Positions 40,542 to 50,483 of a stretch of DNA of 64,000 nt are shown one piece after another. The stretch comes from Phymatolithon calcareum (lineage: Eukaryota; Rhodophyta; Florideophyceae; Hapalidiales): positions 1,302,001 to 1,366,000 of the forward strand of contig OZ345359.1 in NCBI GenBank assembly GCA_977006965.1, read 5' to 3'. The translations under genes were made by a program, and so were the position numbers. The notes below the pieces were generated by a model, which made no database searches, was not told the origin of the DNA, and worked only from the letters and a program-made list of their open reading frames with translations. Numbering within the stretch: position 1 is the stretch's first letter; every line of letters begins with the position of its first letter.

Positions 40542-41417
40542 TGGAGCAATGACACTGTTTGCAACGGGAAGTTGCCTTCAACAACGATTTGCTTATTCTC
40601 TTGCGCCAGACGCATCGCCGGTGTCCGTCCAACTACTGTATGGATGATACCGGATGACCCAATATTGTATAGTAGACCCTTGCGAAAGGAGGTATACGTG
40701 TACGAATGACTGGACTGGATTTGATTTAGTGCAACAAGTGTTAGAATTTGATTCGAACGAAAGGAGCACAGAATCGGTTGCCTTAGGGCGAAGTAGAATA
40801 ATTGGCTGTTCGCGAAGTGCTACGCAGAAATTCTTGCAAAATATTCATCTGATTTGTTTCTGCTTTTTTCCTGAAATTTTTCAACAGTATGATCGGAAAC
40901 TCTCAGGCAGCACGAGCCAATAGATATTCTCCATCAAGGGTTCTGTCCAGGCGTCGCCAAAGGGCTCAGCGAAATCATCGCGGGAGGGGATTCCGAAGAT
41001 TGTTCAGTATCACGGGCTTGAGCGGGTATTGATTAGCTTCCAAGGTAGTTTTATAGCGCTAAGAGATTCCGGCGCGTATTGTACCTTCGAAAACTCGTCG
41101 GACGCTGCGCTTCATATGCTGTTGTTCAGGAAGCTGCAGAAAGCATGTGGAGCGTCGACTGTTGTGGGCCATAAAATGCCAAGAGGATAATTGGTAAAAT
41201 TATGTAAACTGCTCTCAGCTCCTATTAGAAGCAGCAAAATAGCATTTACATTTATTATGTCAACAACGCTGTCTTGCAGAAGCTCACGAAATCAAGAGCA
41301 AGACTAGGATGCCTTGGCGATTCACAGCTATCTGTAACGCCATGATGAAAAGTCTCCCTTGGTCTTCCGATAGGGAAGACGTCATAAAACCCAAGGAAGT
41401 ATGAAGGAAAATTATTC
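40542..41417. other. region upstream of the fusion gene
   Basis: About 875 bp between the start of the fusion gene and the outer end of the left duplication arm. It contains the fusion gene's promoter and a TACTGTA at about 40634. A plus-strand frame at 40654-40923 shows no domain. No other gene recognised. Confidence 0.4.
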
Positions 41418-42669
41418 TTACTTAGGCAACTTCATATTGTCAAAAGTGTAAAGGTCATGTGATCTCTCACTCGATCGCGGGGTCAGGCAGTTGGTGGCAA
41501 TGCACGCCAAAAACTCTTTGTAATACTGGCAAACCTCTCCCCAATCAGCTATCCCCACTTCGTTGTGGTCAGCCGTCTCATGCCAGAGCGGCATGAACGC
41601 CTGTACATCGGCAGCGTCGAATAGAGCCTTCCCGTGCTTAAACGGCGATGTTTGGTCTTGTCGGCCGTGTACGGACAAGACCGGACAGGTCACTTTGCTC
41701 ATCTTATCAATATTAGTCTGCGCAAATGCCAAAGAGCAAGAATGAAAGAATGTTAGCAGTTGCAAGGAATGACGCTTCGCTGAAGAGCTGAAGGAAATGC
41801 AAGGAAACGTACGAACATATCAAGCCACTTCACTGTGAAAGGCAGCCACGGCGATGCAACGCGGAGCACGCTCGCTATCGCAGAGATGAGCACAAGTCCG
41901 CCCACTTGCTCCGTGACAGCCAGTTCCACGCTTGGGCCAGTACCCATGCTCTTGCCGAACAGGATAATATCCTGCGTATTGACCCCATACTCAAGAAGCC
42001 AATCGTACGCCGCTTTGATGTCGGCATAGATGTGTTGTTCAGTGCAACGGACGCGATTCACGAGCGGCGGCTTTTCTGCGTGTCCGAAGCCTGTATACTC
42101 GTACACCATGACGTTAACATCGAGCTGCTCTTGGAGGTACTTTGCGTACCGTAGTGAGTTTCCTGGAGACACCAATTGAACAATGAATGTTCGCGTTAGA
42201 CACAGGTTATTTACAAGCCTTACTATAACCAATCGAGGAACCTTACCCATATCCTCCGCGTTTCCGTGTGAATAGAGAATCTGCAGTTCGTTCGTTTCAT
42301 CGAGTGAACAATGTGAGAATTGGCCGAGTTAGATCTGGGAATCAACTCAAATACTGCAGTACTTTCGCTATGCCGCGAGCGTCGTACCGTTTGTTGGGCA
42401 CCCTTCTTTTCAAGGAACGCTGCCGGGATGCGGATGCCCATGGTGGTTTTCAACCAAATTAGCGGCACAGCACTCTGCTTAACCTTGTGGTTATTGAATG
42501 TCTTGTGATGCCGAAACACAGCTTGCTCCTGGCACGGCGATACGGCATAGGAGACTTCGACGTCGTTGTTGAGCACGGCGTTTATGATTTTATGTTTGAA
42601 AATGTTCTTCAAGGCGCAGCGGTCTTTGCTCTTCTTTGAAGACGGTGGCTTGAAGCAACAGGAGATCAT
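41418..42669 (-). CDS. ABHD17-like alpha/beta hydrolase, copy A (4 exons)
   Basis: Spliced model: exons 42669-42388, 42280-42247, 42162-41813 and 41717-41418, all with GT..AG introns of 107, 84 and 95 bp; product 321 aa. The N terminus MISCCFKP has a Cys pair that may be palmitoylated, as in ABHD17. Across exon junctions the frame reads ILYSHGNAEDMG (oxyanion region), VYEYTGFGHAE, LFGKSMGTGPS (nucleophile Ser in GxSxG), VLSVHGRQDQT (acid Asp) and WHETADHNEVG (His). The triad is complete. ABHD17 proteins are depalmitoylases of membrane-bound signalling proteins; function here is by homology. It lies at the outer part of the left arm of the inverted duplication and is about 91 percent identical to copy B. 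A 34-nt second exon is unusual but identical in both copies. Confidence 0.88.
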
Positions 42670-43588
42670 TGTGCAGCGTGTGTTGTAAGAACGGGAATTG
42701 TTTGTCCGTTTGTTCGCAAGTTGTTGGAGTCAAGCTTCTTTATGGTAAGGAATCGACGATTATTTATAGGCATCATTGCCTGCCGAACAGTGCAAGCTGT
42801 TCTAAATTCGCGATGCGAAAATTTCTGCCACGAGCCATTTGCACTGGAAAGGGAAACTGGGCGAAGACATTTCATTGACATGAGTTCTCGCGTAGACGAA
42901 AATCCCCGCTTTTGGTTCACACGTAAATTCGGAGATCAACGCTGAAACCAAATGCGGCCACTCATGCAAGGTTTCGCCAGAATCGATGTAGCTTAGAACA
43001 TGAAATCCCAATGCGGTAGTGCAAGCCATAGTCTTCAGCCTCTTCGACATGAACCCGAAAGAGTGCACTTGGCATGTCTATCCCCCTGTAGTTTCAAAAC
43101 GAAAATAGAATAATTTGCCACGTTTGGCACATCCCAACACTCGCATAAGGTAATCGCAGGTGTCCTTGAATCTCTCACAAATGCCTGTTATCAAGGATCA
43201 TTAAAATATCCTGTTAGCTTGTTCCTGGTATCTAGAACCAGCGTGGACGAATGTTACCACCTCCTCATATTGTTGTTTTACTTTCGGTGATTTTTACAAT
43301 ACAAGGCCTACTTTCTGATATTCGTTTTTAGAAGTACGGTGATCTGTTCGTAGAAAAATCATAGACTTACTGCCCACCTAACATCGAACCAGCTTCACTA
43401 TCGGAAGAGAATGCTACTGCTGAACGCAATTTAATCGATGGTAGTCTCACTATGTGCGAGGCGATGGAAAGGGTGCAAGTCAAGTAAAGACAAGTTTGTA
43501 CATTCGAATTTTCGCGCAGCCTTTCCATGTCCTGCCATATCGACCTCAGAGCACGATCACCAAGTCTGAGTTTACATCATTCTCATGA

Positions 43589-43804
43589 TGATTGCTTTGT
43601 TCCCCTAAGAGGCTAGCACGTCTAGAAGGCTTCATTTGATTCCACTTGCTGATGTCGGAGGCGTTTGTTATGGCCGATTCGATATCTTTGTTTGGTATGT
43701 CACCAAGGAGAGATGCGTATGTTCTGGGTACGCATTGTAGTAGTATCCTGCGAACGAGCCTATTCTCATCCATGAGAAGAACATGTCCTAACCATCCCCA
43801 GCGA
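43589..43804 (-). mobile_element. 5'-truncated LINE insertion with target-site duplication
   Basis: 216 bp present only in the left arm. The minus frame encodes RWGWLGHVLLMDENRLVRRI, LLGDIPNKDIESAI and WNQMKPSRR, the C-terminal end of LINE ORF2. It is flanked by identical ACATCATTCTCATGA at 43574-43588 and 43806-43820 (16 bp if the preceding T is counted). The right arm around 51240-51260 has one copy only, the unoccupied site. Confidence 0.92.
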
Positions 43805-44456
43805 TACATCATTCTCATGAGAATACCTTATAACGTAACCCGTTAAGTCTTTTTAGAAAATCTTTGAGAGCAGCTCCCCAACAAAAGCTCCTTGTCTATT
43901 GTTCATGTCAAGGAGCTGTTCCCAAAGAATTCAGACTGACTTGGCGCAGGTAGTTTATCGCCCTCTGTTTCATTGGCAGGTGCTTTGAACTCTCTTTGAA
44001 CTCATACGCGAGCGCCCAGTGTAGAAGGACAGAAAACATGTTCTGGGGACTGATGCTACATCGGGGGGTAGCTCACGTTGAGAGCCCGTTTAAAAAAGTT
44101 GCTCTGCGCGATTTTTCTACGCTTCCTTTCCACTCCTTTAACTTCGTCGCTGGATCGGTCCTCCACGTCATCATTCGAACGAACATAAAAGGAGATAGGA
44201 CTCGGTGAGACTAAAAACAGGCACCTGCACTGACGACGACTTCATGGCGTTGGGGACTACTCACTAACTTCCGTCAACGATGCGTCTCCCAGCGAAAATG
44301 CAAATAGCACAGCTGTTGGCCTCTCTCAACCGTTTTTTTCTTTTCGAGTGCTACAGCACTGTAACTATTGCTCTCTTGCGGTGAGACAAGATTCTTCTCC
44401 TAGGACTTAGACGCAAGAGTGACAGTGCAGTGCGAGTTCCACTCTGCCGATCGCAA

Positions 44457-45218
44457 TGAACATTGAATCTCGACGTGACTGTCTGGAACTCGAGGATGAA
44501 GATTATGGCTCACAAGGCATCATTCGGACATGAAACGTTTTGTTCAAGATTCCCTCGACAGGTACGAGAAAAAATGGCTTGCATAGATGCACTGTTACTT
44601 TTGCGTCAAAAATTCACCAAAGAGGAATAAATTCCGCGAAACGCTCGTAGTATGGTGACTTTCCACCTTGAGCAGCGCGACCGTCATGGATTAGCTGTAC
44701 TCCTGGAGAACATGACAGGCGCTGTACATTTGGAACAGAAAGCTGCAATAGTACGGTGGAATTTCGTGATCTAGACAGAGAAAACAATCGCCTGATTCTC
44801 AATAGTGTTTCACATGCAGCGGTATCCTGCAGGTCGAAGCTTTCAAGATTTTAACTTTAGTGAAACAGCGTCAATAGCGTTGCTTTCATTTCACTGAACA
44901 ACTGCCAACTGTCAGTAGATAGTGTAAAAAGCGCTGTCTATTACTCCACACGTTGCCGTCTCCGAAAATAAAAACCTGCTCTCCAATTCACTTCGCCCGC
45001 TGAAAAAACTGTAGTTGATTTCAGTTCACAGTAGAAAAACGATCGTCAAACTCCTGGACGGCAGCAACATGATCATTTAATGTCCACAAGCAAACCAAAT
45101 ACGCCACGGCGCCGAGACTTGACACATCAAATAAGAAAGTGAAGCTCAATCAGAACCATTACAAATGTGCAATAGCCAACAAGCACGTAACAGCTCGCCT
45201 CCTCATTTTGCTCCACTC
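44457..45218. other. single-copy intergenic region
   Basis: Begins where the two arms stop matching and ends at the reductase-like gene's stop codon. No ORF or structured element worth naming was seen. Confidence 0.45.
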
Positions 45219-46233
45219 TCAATCGCAATCTTGTTTGAGACCGTCAAACAGATGCGATCCGATAATGGAAGGTGCACCCTCCGCAGCGACAACTTCAAAC
45301 GTGACATTTGTAGCGGCATCGCAAAACAGTGCTTCCGCAGCAATCTCAGCAACATCCGCACGTGACACAAACCCCACCATCCGATCTCCCTGATCAACAA
45401 CGAGGCGCGATTGTCCAGCCGGGTCATTCCGTAACCCTCCCGGACGCACAACGGTGAACGGACACCCACTCCCACGCAATGCATCCTCCCCCGCCGCCTT
45501 GTACGAAAGCACCGACCCCATCTGCTCAAGCTGCGGAAATCGGTCAGGGCGCGTGACACCCAACGAGCTAATGAGCACGAAGCGCGAACTCTCAACGAGC
45601 GGCGTAACAGGCAGCGCTCTACCTTCTCCCTTGGCCTCATCCAATTTCCCATCGCCCTCTTTACGCGTCAGCATTGCTACCAAATCTGCCTCAAGCTGCA
45701 CCTCGGTGAACAATTCTGCGAGCATCCGCACGCCGTCAAGATCCACTGCCTCCGGTCGATTCGGATCATTGCCTGTTCGCGCGCAGATTACCGTCAGTCT
45801 TATGCTCCTCCGCATTGCGCACGCTGCCACGTCGTCGTTACATACCCTCAAAGTTGCGCGTTCCACTCGCACATATGCAGCCGTGGCAGCCGCGCACAGC
45901 CGCGGCGAGAGTGTCAGGATGGCGCAGGTCGCCCACGGCGATTTGTAGATTGGGACAGAGGTCGCGGACAGCGGCTACACGATAGGTGTCGCGCACAGTG
46001 GCTGGTCGTATTAGAGCGCGCACTTGTGCACCGCGTGCGTGCAATGCGCCGGCGACTAGGCGTCCGGTTGCGCCGGTCGCACCGGTGAGAAGCACGACAC
46101 GGCCGGACAGACGGTGTGATGCGCATGCATTTAGTTGCGGGCTTCGTCCACGTCGCGGTGTGGATTGTACGCGGCAGCTGCGCACGGCGACCGGCGGGGC
46201 GAAGGTCGGGGTGATTGATAACGACAGCGGCAT
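45219..46233 (-). CDS. NAD(P)-binding atypical SDR protein, possibly organelle-targeted (2 exons)
   Basis: Exon 1 46233-45846 and exon 2 45772-45219, joined across a 73-bp intron with donor GTATGT and acceptor AACAG. The junction restores SGTRNFEG-NDPNRPEAVDLD, diagnostic for the family; the product is 313 aa. Residues 1-42 are Ser/Thr/Arg/Pro-rich without acids, like a plastid or mitochondrial transit peptide. Then VVLLTGATGATGRL binds the dinucleotide, with VRALIRP, VGDLRHPDTL, RFVLISSLGV, YKAAGEDALRGSG (YxxxK-like) and FTVVRPGGLR. It belongs to the NAD(P)-binding-domain (NmrA/SDR_a5-like) proteins, often plastid reductases or assembly factors; the substrate is unknown. The frame is open 15 codons further upstream to an ATG inside a CA microsatellite, so the ATG at 46233 is preferred. 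Confidence 0.88.
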
Positions 46234-46543
46234 CAGCAAGCAGGTGGGTGGGTACTGTCCGACATCACACACACACACACACAGGATTGATTGATCTGAT
46301 TTGGGATCAATCTCAATTGACGGATCCGATGATCATTTTTCATGATGAAAGGGAGCACCGAAGTGCATGTACCACAACGGTAATTACAGTCCGTGGAAGT
46401 AAACTGCTTCGAATTGATCATGAGCAGTGCAGTGTCAGGGCCCATTAGTGCACAGTGCATCTGACACCTGCGGATAACGGGGAAGGCTGTGTGGAAGGTG
46501 ACATTCTGCGGCGGTAGTCGCGGACCGCACCGTCGGAGCGGGG
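46234..46543. promoter_or_regulatory. divergent promoter region with CA microsatellite
   Basis: 310 bp between the divergent starts of the reductase-like gene and TMEM230. It contains (CA)9 at 46266-46283 and short foldbacks (ATTGATTGATCTGATTT..GGGATCAAT; ATGATCATTTTTCATGAT). No known factor site was recognised. Confidence 0.6.
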
Positions 46544-47090
46544 ATGTCAAGGCGACAGATGTCTACGCGCAGTATGGATTCGTATCGACAGTCCGATGAG
46601 CAACCTCCGGCGGATTTGTATGGCGATGCAGAAAGCAGGTTTAGTGGGCGAAGGTCATTCCAAAGACCTCGAGCACTCGGCGGTAGTGGAGTTGGATTTC
46701 CTTGGCGAACGGCGTTAGTAGCGTTATTTCTGTTTGCTCTCGGAATCACTTTCATAGTTATAGGCGCGGAACATTTCTGGCACAAGGACCGTGGCGCCGC
46801 GGCTGCATTTCTCACCGTCGGAAGTGTTGCACTTATACCCGGTGCATACGCGTGCTACGCTCTCGTGCAGACATATCGTGGCGTGGAGGGGTTCGAACTT
46901 CATGAAGGTACGCATGCACGCACGCGTCTTTCAGTTTCTCGGGTGCATATTATGTGGCGTTGCGTAAGCTGACACAGCGTTGATGGTTCGACCATTTTGT
47001 GCTTTCCATGCGCATGTGGTTTGTTTTTCGACGCGACGATGATGTGTAAATGAAAAGTGGCGCATTGGGATGATTACAGATGGTGAGTGA
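46544..47090 (+). CDS. TMEM230-like two-span membrane protein (2 exons)
   Basis: Exon 1 46544-46907, an intron of 172 bp (donor GTACGC, acceptor TTACAG), exon 2 47080-47090; 124 aa. The cytosolic N terminus (about 50 residues) is polar. Two helices follow: WRTALVALFLFALGITFIVI and AAAFLTVGSVALIPGAYACY, joined by a short loop. Next comes TYRGVEGFELHE and, via the intron, an acidic end DGE. The helix-loop-helix with LIPG and YRG is diagnostic for TMEM230 (DUF872). In animals TMEM230 is a vesicle and endosome protein involved in trafficking. Without the intron the frame would run on into an unrelated 20-residue tail, so splicing to the acidic terminus fits the family better. Confidence 0.85.
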
Positions 47091-47487
47091 CTGTGAGTGA
47101 GTGAGTGAGGGATATTGAATGAATGAATGAATGAACGAACTTCACTTGAGTTCATCATTCACGATGGGCAACAAGGGAAAAGTGCCGTAGAATAGAATGC
47201 GTTAATTCATGACGAACGATATTTGATGTCCGCGTGGTCTAATATTGCAGTAAAAAAAGAAACGTTGCGAGAATAACGCCAGACAGCGCATCGTAACCTC
47301 AATCAATCATATGCTGTGGAACCCCCGGCCCCGCCGCATGCACTGTTTTGGGCCCACGGTCATTCTGTCAGCTACTTCGCTGTACATCATCTTGCTGCTC
47401 ACCCGTGTGAGGGTAACGTTACCGCTCAACTTCTGTCTGCCGTCGTCTCCCGTGCGGTGCGGTGCAGCGCACGCCAGCGCCTGACTT
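47082..47487. other. short intergenic region with tetranucleotide repeats
   Basis: GTGA-type and TGAA-type tandem repeats (about 47082-47141) start at the TMEM230 stop codon. The remaining 350 bp is the copine gene's upstream region, including a C-rich stretch near 47320. No further gene recognised. Confidence 0.6.
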
Positions 47488-49836
47488 ATGAGCACAACGG
47501 CGACTGTAGGTGCCCAGCTGGGCACTCTGCCTCCGCGCAGCAGTTCTGGCGATGGCAGTAGTGGCGTCGGTCGCCCCACGCGCCTCATCCTTCAACTATC
47601 GGCCTCCAACCTCTCCTCGTTAGTTCCGCGGCGCGGCGGATCCCCGGACTTCTTCGCAACGGTGGAATGCAGTGACCCGAACGGCGGCGACTCTTGGGTC
47701 TCTGTTGGTAAGACTGAGGCTGTGTACAACTCGTCCAACCCAGCATGGGCAACGTCAGTGTCGTTGGAATATTCCTTCGGTTCAACCCAGTTGCTCCGCT
47801 TCCGCGTTCATCGTCATGAATCCACCGCTAAACGCAGCATTCTCGGGGAGGTCAAGTGCACGGTGGCACACATTGTGCTTGCGGACAATCAGGTTCGTCA
47901 CGAGCGCCTCACCCCGCTGCCGGGCCCGCGGTTGCATATGCCGCCACATCCCGCACCGACGCTAACTATACGCGCCGAGGAGGAACGGGGCGATCTTGGC
48001 GATAGCGTCACGCTGCAGTTTTCAGCTAGCAGTTTACGCCACGGACGGAAACCGTTTTACACACTCATGCGGAAGAATTTGAACGATGACGGATTCTCCC
48101 CGGTTAAGTTTTCCGAGGTACATCGTAGTTACGACTGGAAGTCGGCTAATTTGTTCAAACCGCTTACCATTTCAATGGCCAGATTAGTCAACTCCGATCC
48201 TGATCGTTTGCTTCGTATCGAGTTCTCGGAGTATGACCGTAGGGGCAATCACTATCGCGGCGGACATGCAGATTTCACCCTCAATTCCCTCAACACCGTC
48301 CGATCCCTTTCGCTCAAAAAGGACAAAAGGAACAGCGCTCCTGTGCCTGCTGGCAGCGTTAAGATCGTCAAGTATGAAATCTCAAACTCTTATACTTTTC
48401 TGGACTATATCTCCGCCGGCATCAATATCAATGCCATCATTGCCGTCGATATGTCGTCCACGAACGGTAACCCACGCGACCCCCACTCGTTACAATATAA
48501 CTCGCGAACCTCACCCAACGAGTACGTCCTCGCGTTACGCGAGGTTGGCAGCGTCCTTGCAGAGTATGACACCGACAAAAAGTTTCCGGCCTACGGATTC
48601 AGTGCCTGCTTGCCACCAACGTGGGAGGAAATGTCGTATTGTTTCGCCCTTTCCCGAAATTTTGCTCGTCCACATTGCGATGGCATTGAGGGAGTCGTCA
48701 ATGCATACTACGACTCCCTCGATCGTGTTGCACCACACGCCCCATGTATGCTCAACCACGTCATGAAACAGGCTGTGAAAATCGCCCAGGAGGAAGATCA
48801 AAAATCGGAGCATTCCACATATACCGTTTTATTGGTAATCACCGACGGTGATTACTCTGACCAGAAGGCGGTGGCCGACACGATTTGCGCCGCCACTGAT
48901 CTTCCGCTTTCCATAGTCATTGTCGGCATCGGCAACTCGGAATTTCCGCTCCTCGACGAACTTGACGGTGACGACGTGCGCCTTTGCAATTCTCACGGCA
49001 TTCCGGCTTCGCGCGATATTGTGCAAGTGGTGCATTTTCATAAGCACAAGAACAATCCGGCTGCCCTTGCGCGTGAAACTCTCGCAGAGATCCCAGCACA
49101 ACTGCTCTCGTACATGCGAAGTCAGGGGTTGCGTCCAAGCGACATCGGAGCCATCCGGCGGCGTGTTCCCATATCACCTCCAACGACACCGGGGTCATTG
49201 AATGACGCCACACCGCCCACAACTCATCAAAAGCCACCTCCCACTCCTGAATTGCCGCATGGGCTAAAGAATGAAGACATGAGTTTTGCCTTGCCACATT
49301 TGCAGCCGTCGCTGTCACAGCGTTCCGGCTTCTCTCTGCATTCGCATTATTCAGGTCCTCCCTCCTTTGGTTCCACAGGGAACCCGGTGCCACAGTCGCA
49401 CCATCATCCCCCCGCGGAAAACTTCCACAGTCCCCTTCATCCTCCAGCAGAGATGCCATCGTATTCCTCCGCTGGCTCACAGTTCATGACTCTTACTTTA
49501 GCACCTGGGCTTCTCCAACAGCACTTGGGACATCAGACACCAACCGGAGCTTCGATTTCACAACACGCGCATCAACCGCCTCCGCCGCCGGTGCAACAGC
49601 ATCCCCACCTAGCCATGCCCGTTCATTTTCTGCCACCACCTGGGGTGAAGACACATCAGACGCAGCCTCAGGTATCGATGGCAGCACACCACCGTCAGTC
49701 GCAGGGGCCGTTGCAGCAACATCCACAAGTGGCGATGCCCGGGCACTTGGCACCACCTTCGATGAACATCCCATTTCCGGAACATATAGTGCAGGGTCTG
49801 TCACACCCGCATAACATGCATCCCCGGCAGCCGTGA
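47488..49836 (+). CDS. copine (C2A-C2B-vWA) with long Pro/His/Gln tail
   Basis: Intronless, 782 aa. C2A covers about 30-150 (RLILQLSASNLSSL, KTEAVYNSSNPAW) and C2B about 165-285 (SVTLQFSASSL, YDWKSANLFKPLTI). Both keep only some of the Asp ligands of Ca-binding C2 domains. The copine vWA domain spans about 305-550: FLDYISAGININAIIAVDMS with a MIDAS-like DMSSTNGN (usual copine form is D-x-T-x-SNG), RDPHSLQY, FPAYGFSACLP and YTVLLVITDGDYSD. Copines are Ca-dependent phospholipid-binding proteins of the cytosol and membranes. The tail of about 220 residues is rich in P, H, Q and S, with tandem-like phrases (VQQHPHLAMP, LQQHPQVAMP), and is not typical of copines. It lies in the single-copy centre of the inverted duplication. 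Confidence 0.93.
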   Translation: MSTTATVGAQLGTLPPRSSSGDGSSGVGRPTRLILQLSASNLSSLVPRRGGSPDFFATVECSDPNGGDSWVSVGKTEAVYNSSNPAWATSVSLEYSFGSTQLLRFRVHRHESTAKRSILGEVKCTVAHIVLADNQVRHERLTPLPGPRLHMPPHPAPTLTIRAEEERGDLGDSVTLQFSASSLRHGRKPFYTLMRKNLNDDGFSPVKFSEVHRSYDWKSANLFKPLTISMARLVNSDPDRLLRIEFSEYDRRGNHYRGGHADFTLNSLNTVRSLSLKKDKRNSAPVPAGSVKIVKYEISNSYTFLDYISAGININAIIAVDMSSTNGNPRDPHSLQYNSRTSPNEYVLALREVGSVLAEYDTDKKFPAYGFSACLPPTWEEMSYCFALSRNFARPHCDGIEGVVNAYYDSLDRVAPHAPCMLNHVMKQAVKIAQEEDQKSEHSTYTVLLVITDGDYSDQKAVADTICAATDLPLSIVIVGIGNSEFPLLDELDGDDVRLCNSHGIPASRDIVQVVHFHKHKNNPAALARETLAEIPAQLLSYMRSQGLRPSDIGAIRRRVPISPPTTPGSLNDATPPTTHQKPPPTPELPHGLKNEDMSFALPHLQPSLSQRSGFSLHSHYSGPPSFGSTGNPVPQSHHHPPAENFHSPLHPPAEMPSYSSAGSQFMTLTLAPGLLQQHLGHQTPTGASISQHAHQPPPPPVQQHPHLAMPVHFLPPPGVKTHQTQPQVSMAAHHRQSQGPLQQHPQVAMPGHLAPPSMNIPFPEHIVQGLSHPHNMHPRQP

Positions 49837-50483
49837 CTGTCGGGTGGTGATACTTTTTCCATAGCCTAAACATGCATTTTACTCCTACTTTGAAACAGCT
49901 GCGCGCAGCGGAATGGCGGCCCATTTCCTATCCAAGTCAACGTATGTATCTCCCTCTTTCCAGGCCATGCAAGCTGCGCGTCCCTTTCTCGCTTTGCTCG
50001 CGAGTCGTCGCTTTTCTTTTTCTTCACCGCGATGATGGCGGCATATGCGCATTAACTTAAACTTTCAAATGCCGTCGACTCTATTGATCAAATAGGCTAC
50101 GTAAAAGCAGAATAAAACTCTTAATAAAAGTAATACCGTACTAAGACATTTCGTCCGTTGCAGGTGCTTTGCATCGTGCTTTTGGTTCATCGCATTCCCG
50201 CATTCGCGGTGAACCAGTTGAGGAGTAGAGAGAGGACGTGGTCACCTCAAAGGACCTATCACAGGAAAGTAGCCAGGGGCCGCAGTGAATTTGGCGATTT
50301 TCTGGACGGCAGGGTCGGCTTTTTGTAACACAAAAAGCGGTATCTTTGCACCACACTATTTCTCGCACTCGTCAAGGGAGCCTGAAAGTAATAATTAGGT
50401 GTCCGAATTAAGGCTTGTAGGCGGCAACCTTCTTCTTCGATTTCCACACCGTTGGCTCGAGATCTAAAGCCCCGTTGTGATTG
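49837..50483. other. 3' region of copine
   Basis: About 650 bp to the inner edge of the right arm. A short plus frame at 49872-50060 and two minus frames show no recognisable domain. It likely includes the copine 3' UTR. Confidence 0.4.

Larger units (their letters stand above)
41418..44456. repeat. large inverted duplication, left arm
   Basis: It aligns, reverse-complemented, with 50484-53172. Homology starts at the ABHD17 stop codon and runs through the whole gene, its upstream region and another 1.8 kb. Coding parts are more alike than flanks. The arm-specific gains are a LINE insertion at 43589-43804 and about 210 bp near 43151-43360 absent from the right arm. Confidence 0.92.

Noticed and set aside
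46234-46278. Reductase-like gene starting at the ATG at 46278
   Set aside because: That ATG lies in the CA microsatellite. Starting at 46233 gives a cleaner transit-peptide-like N terminus.
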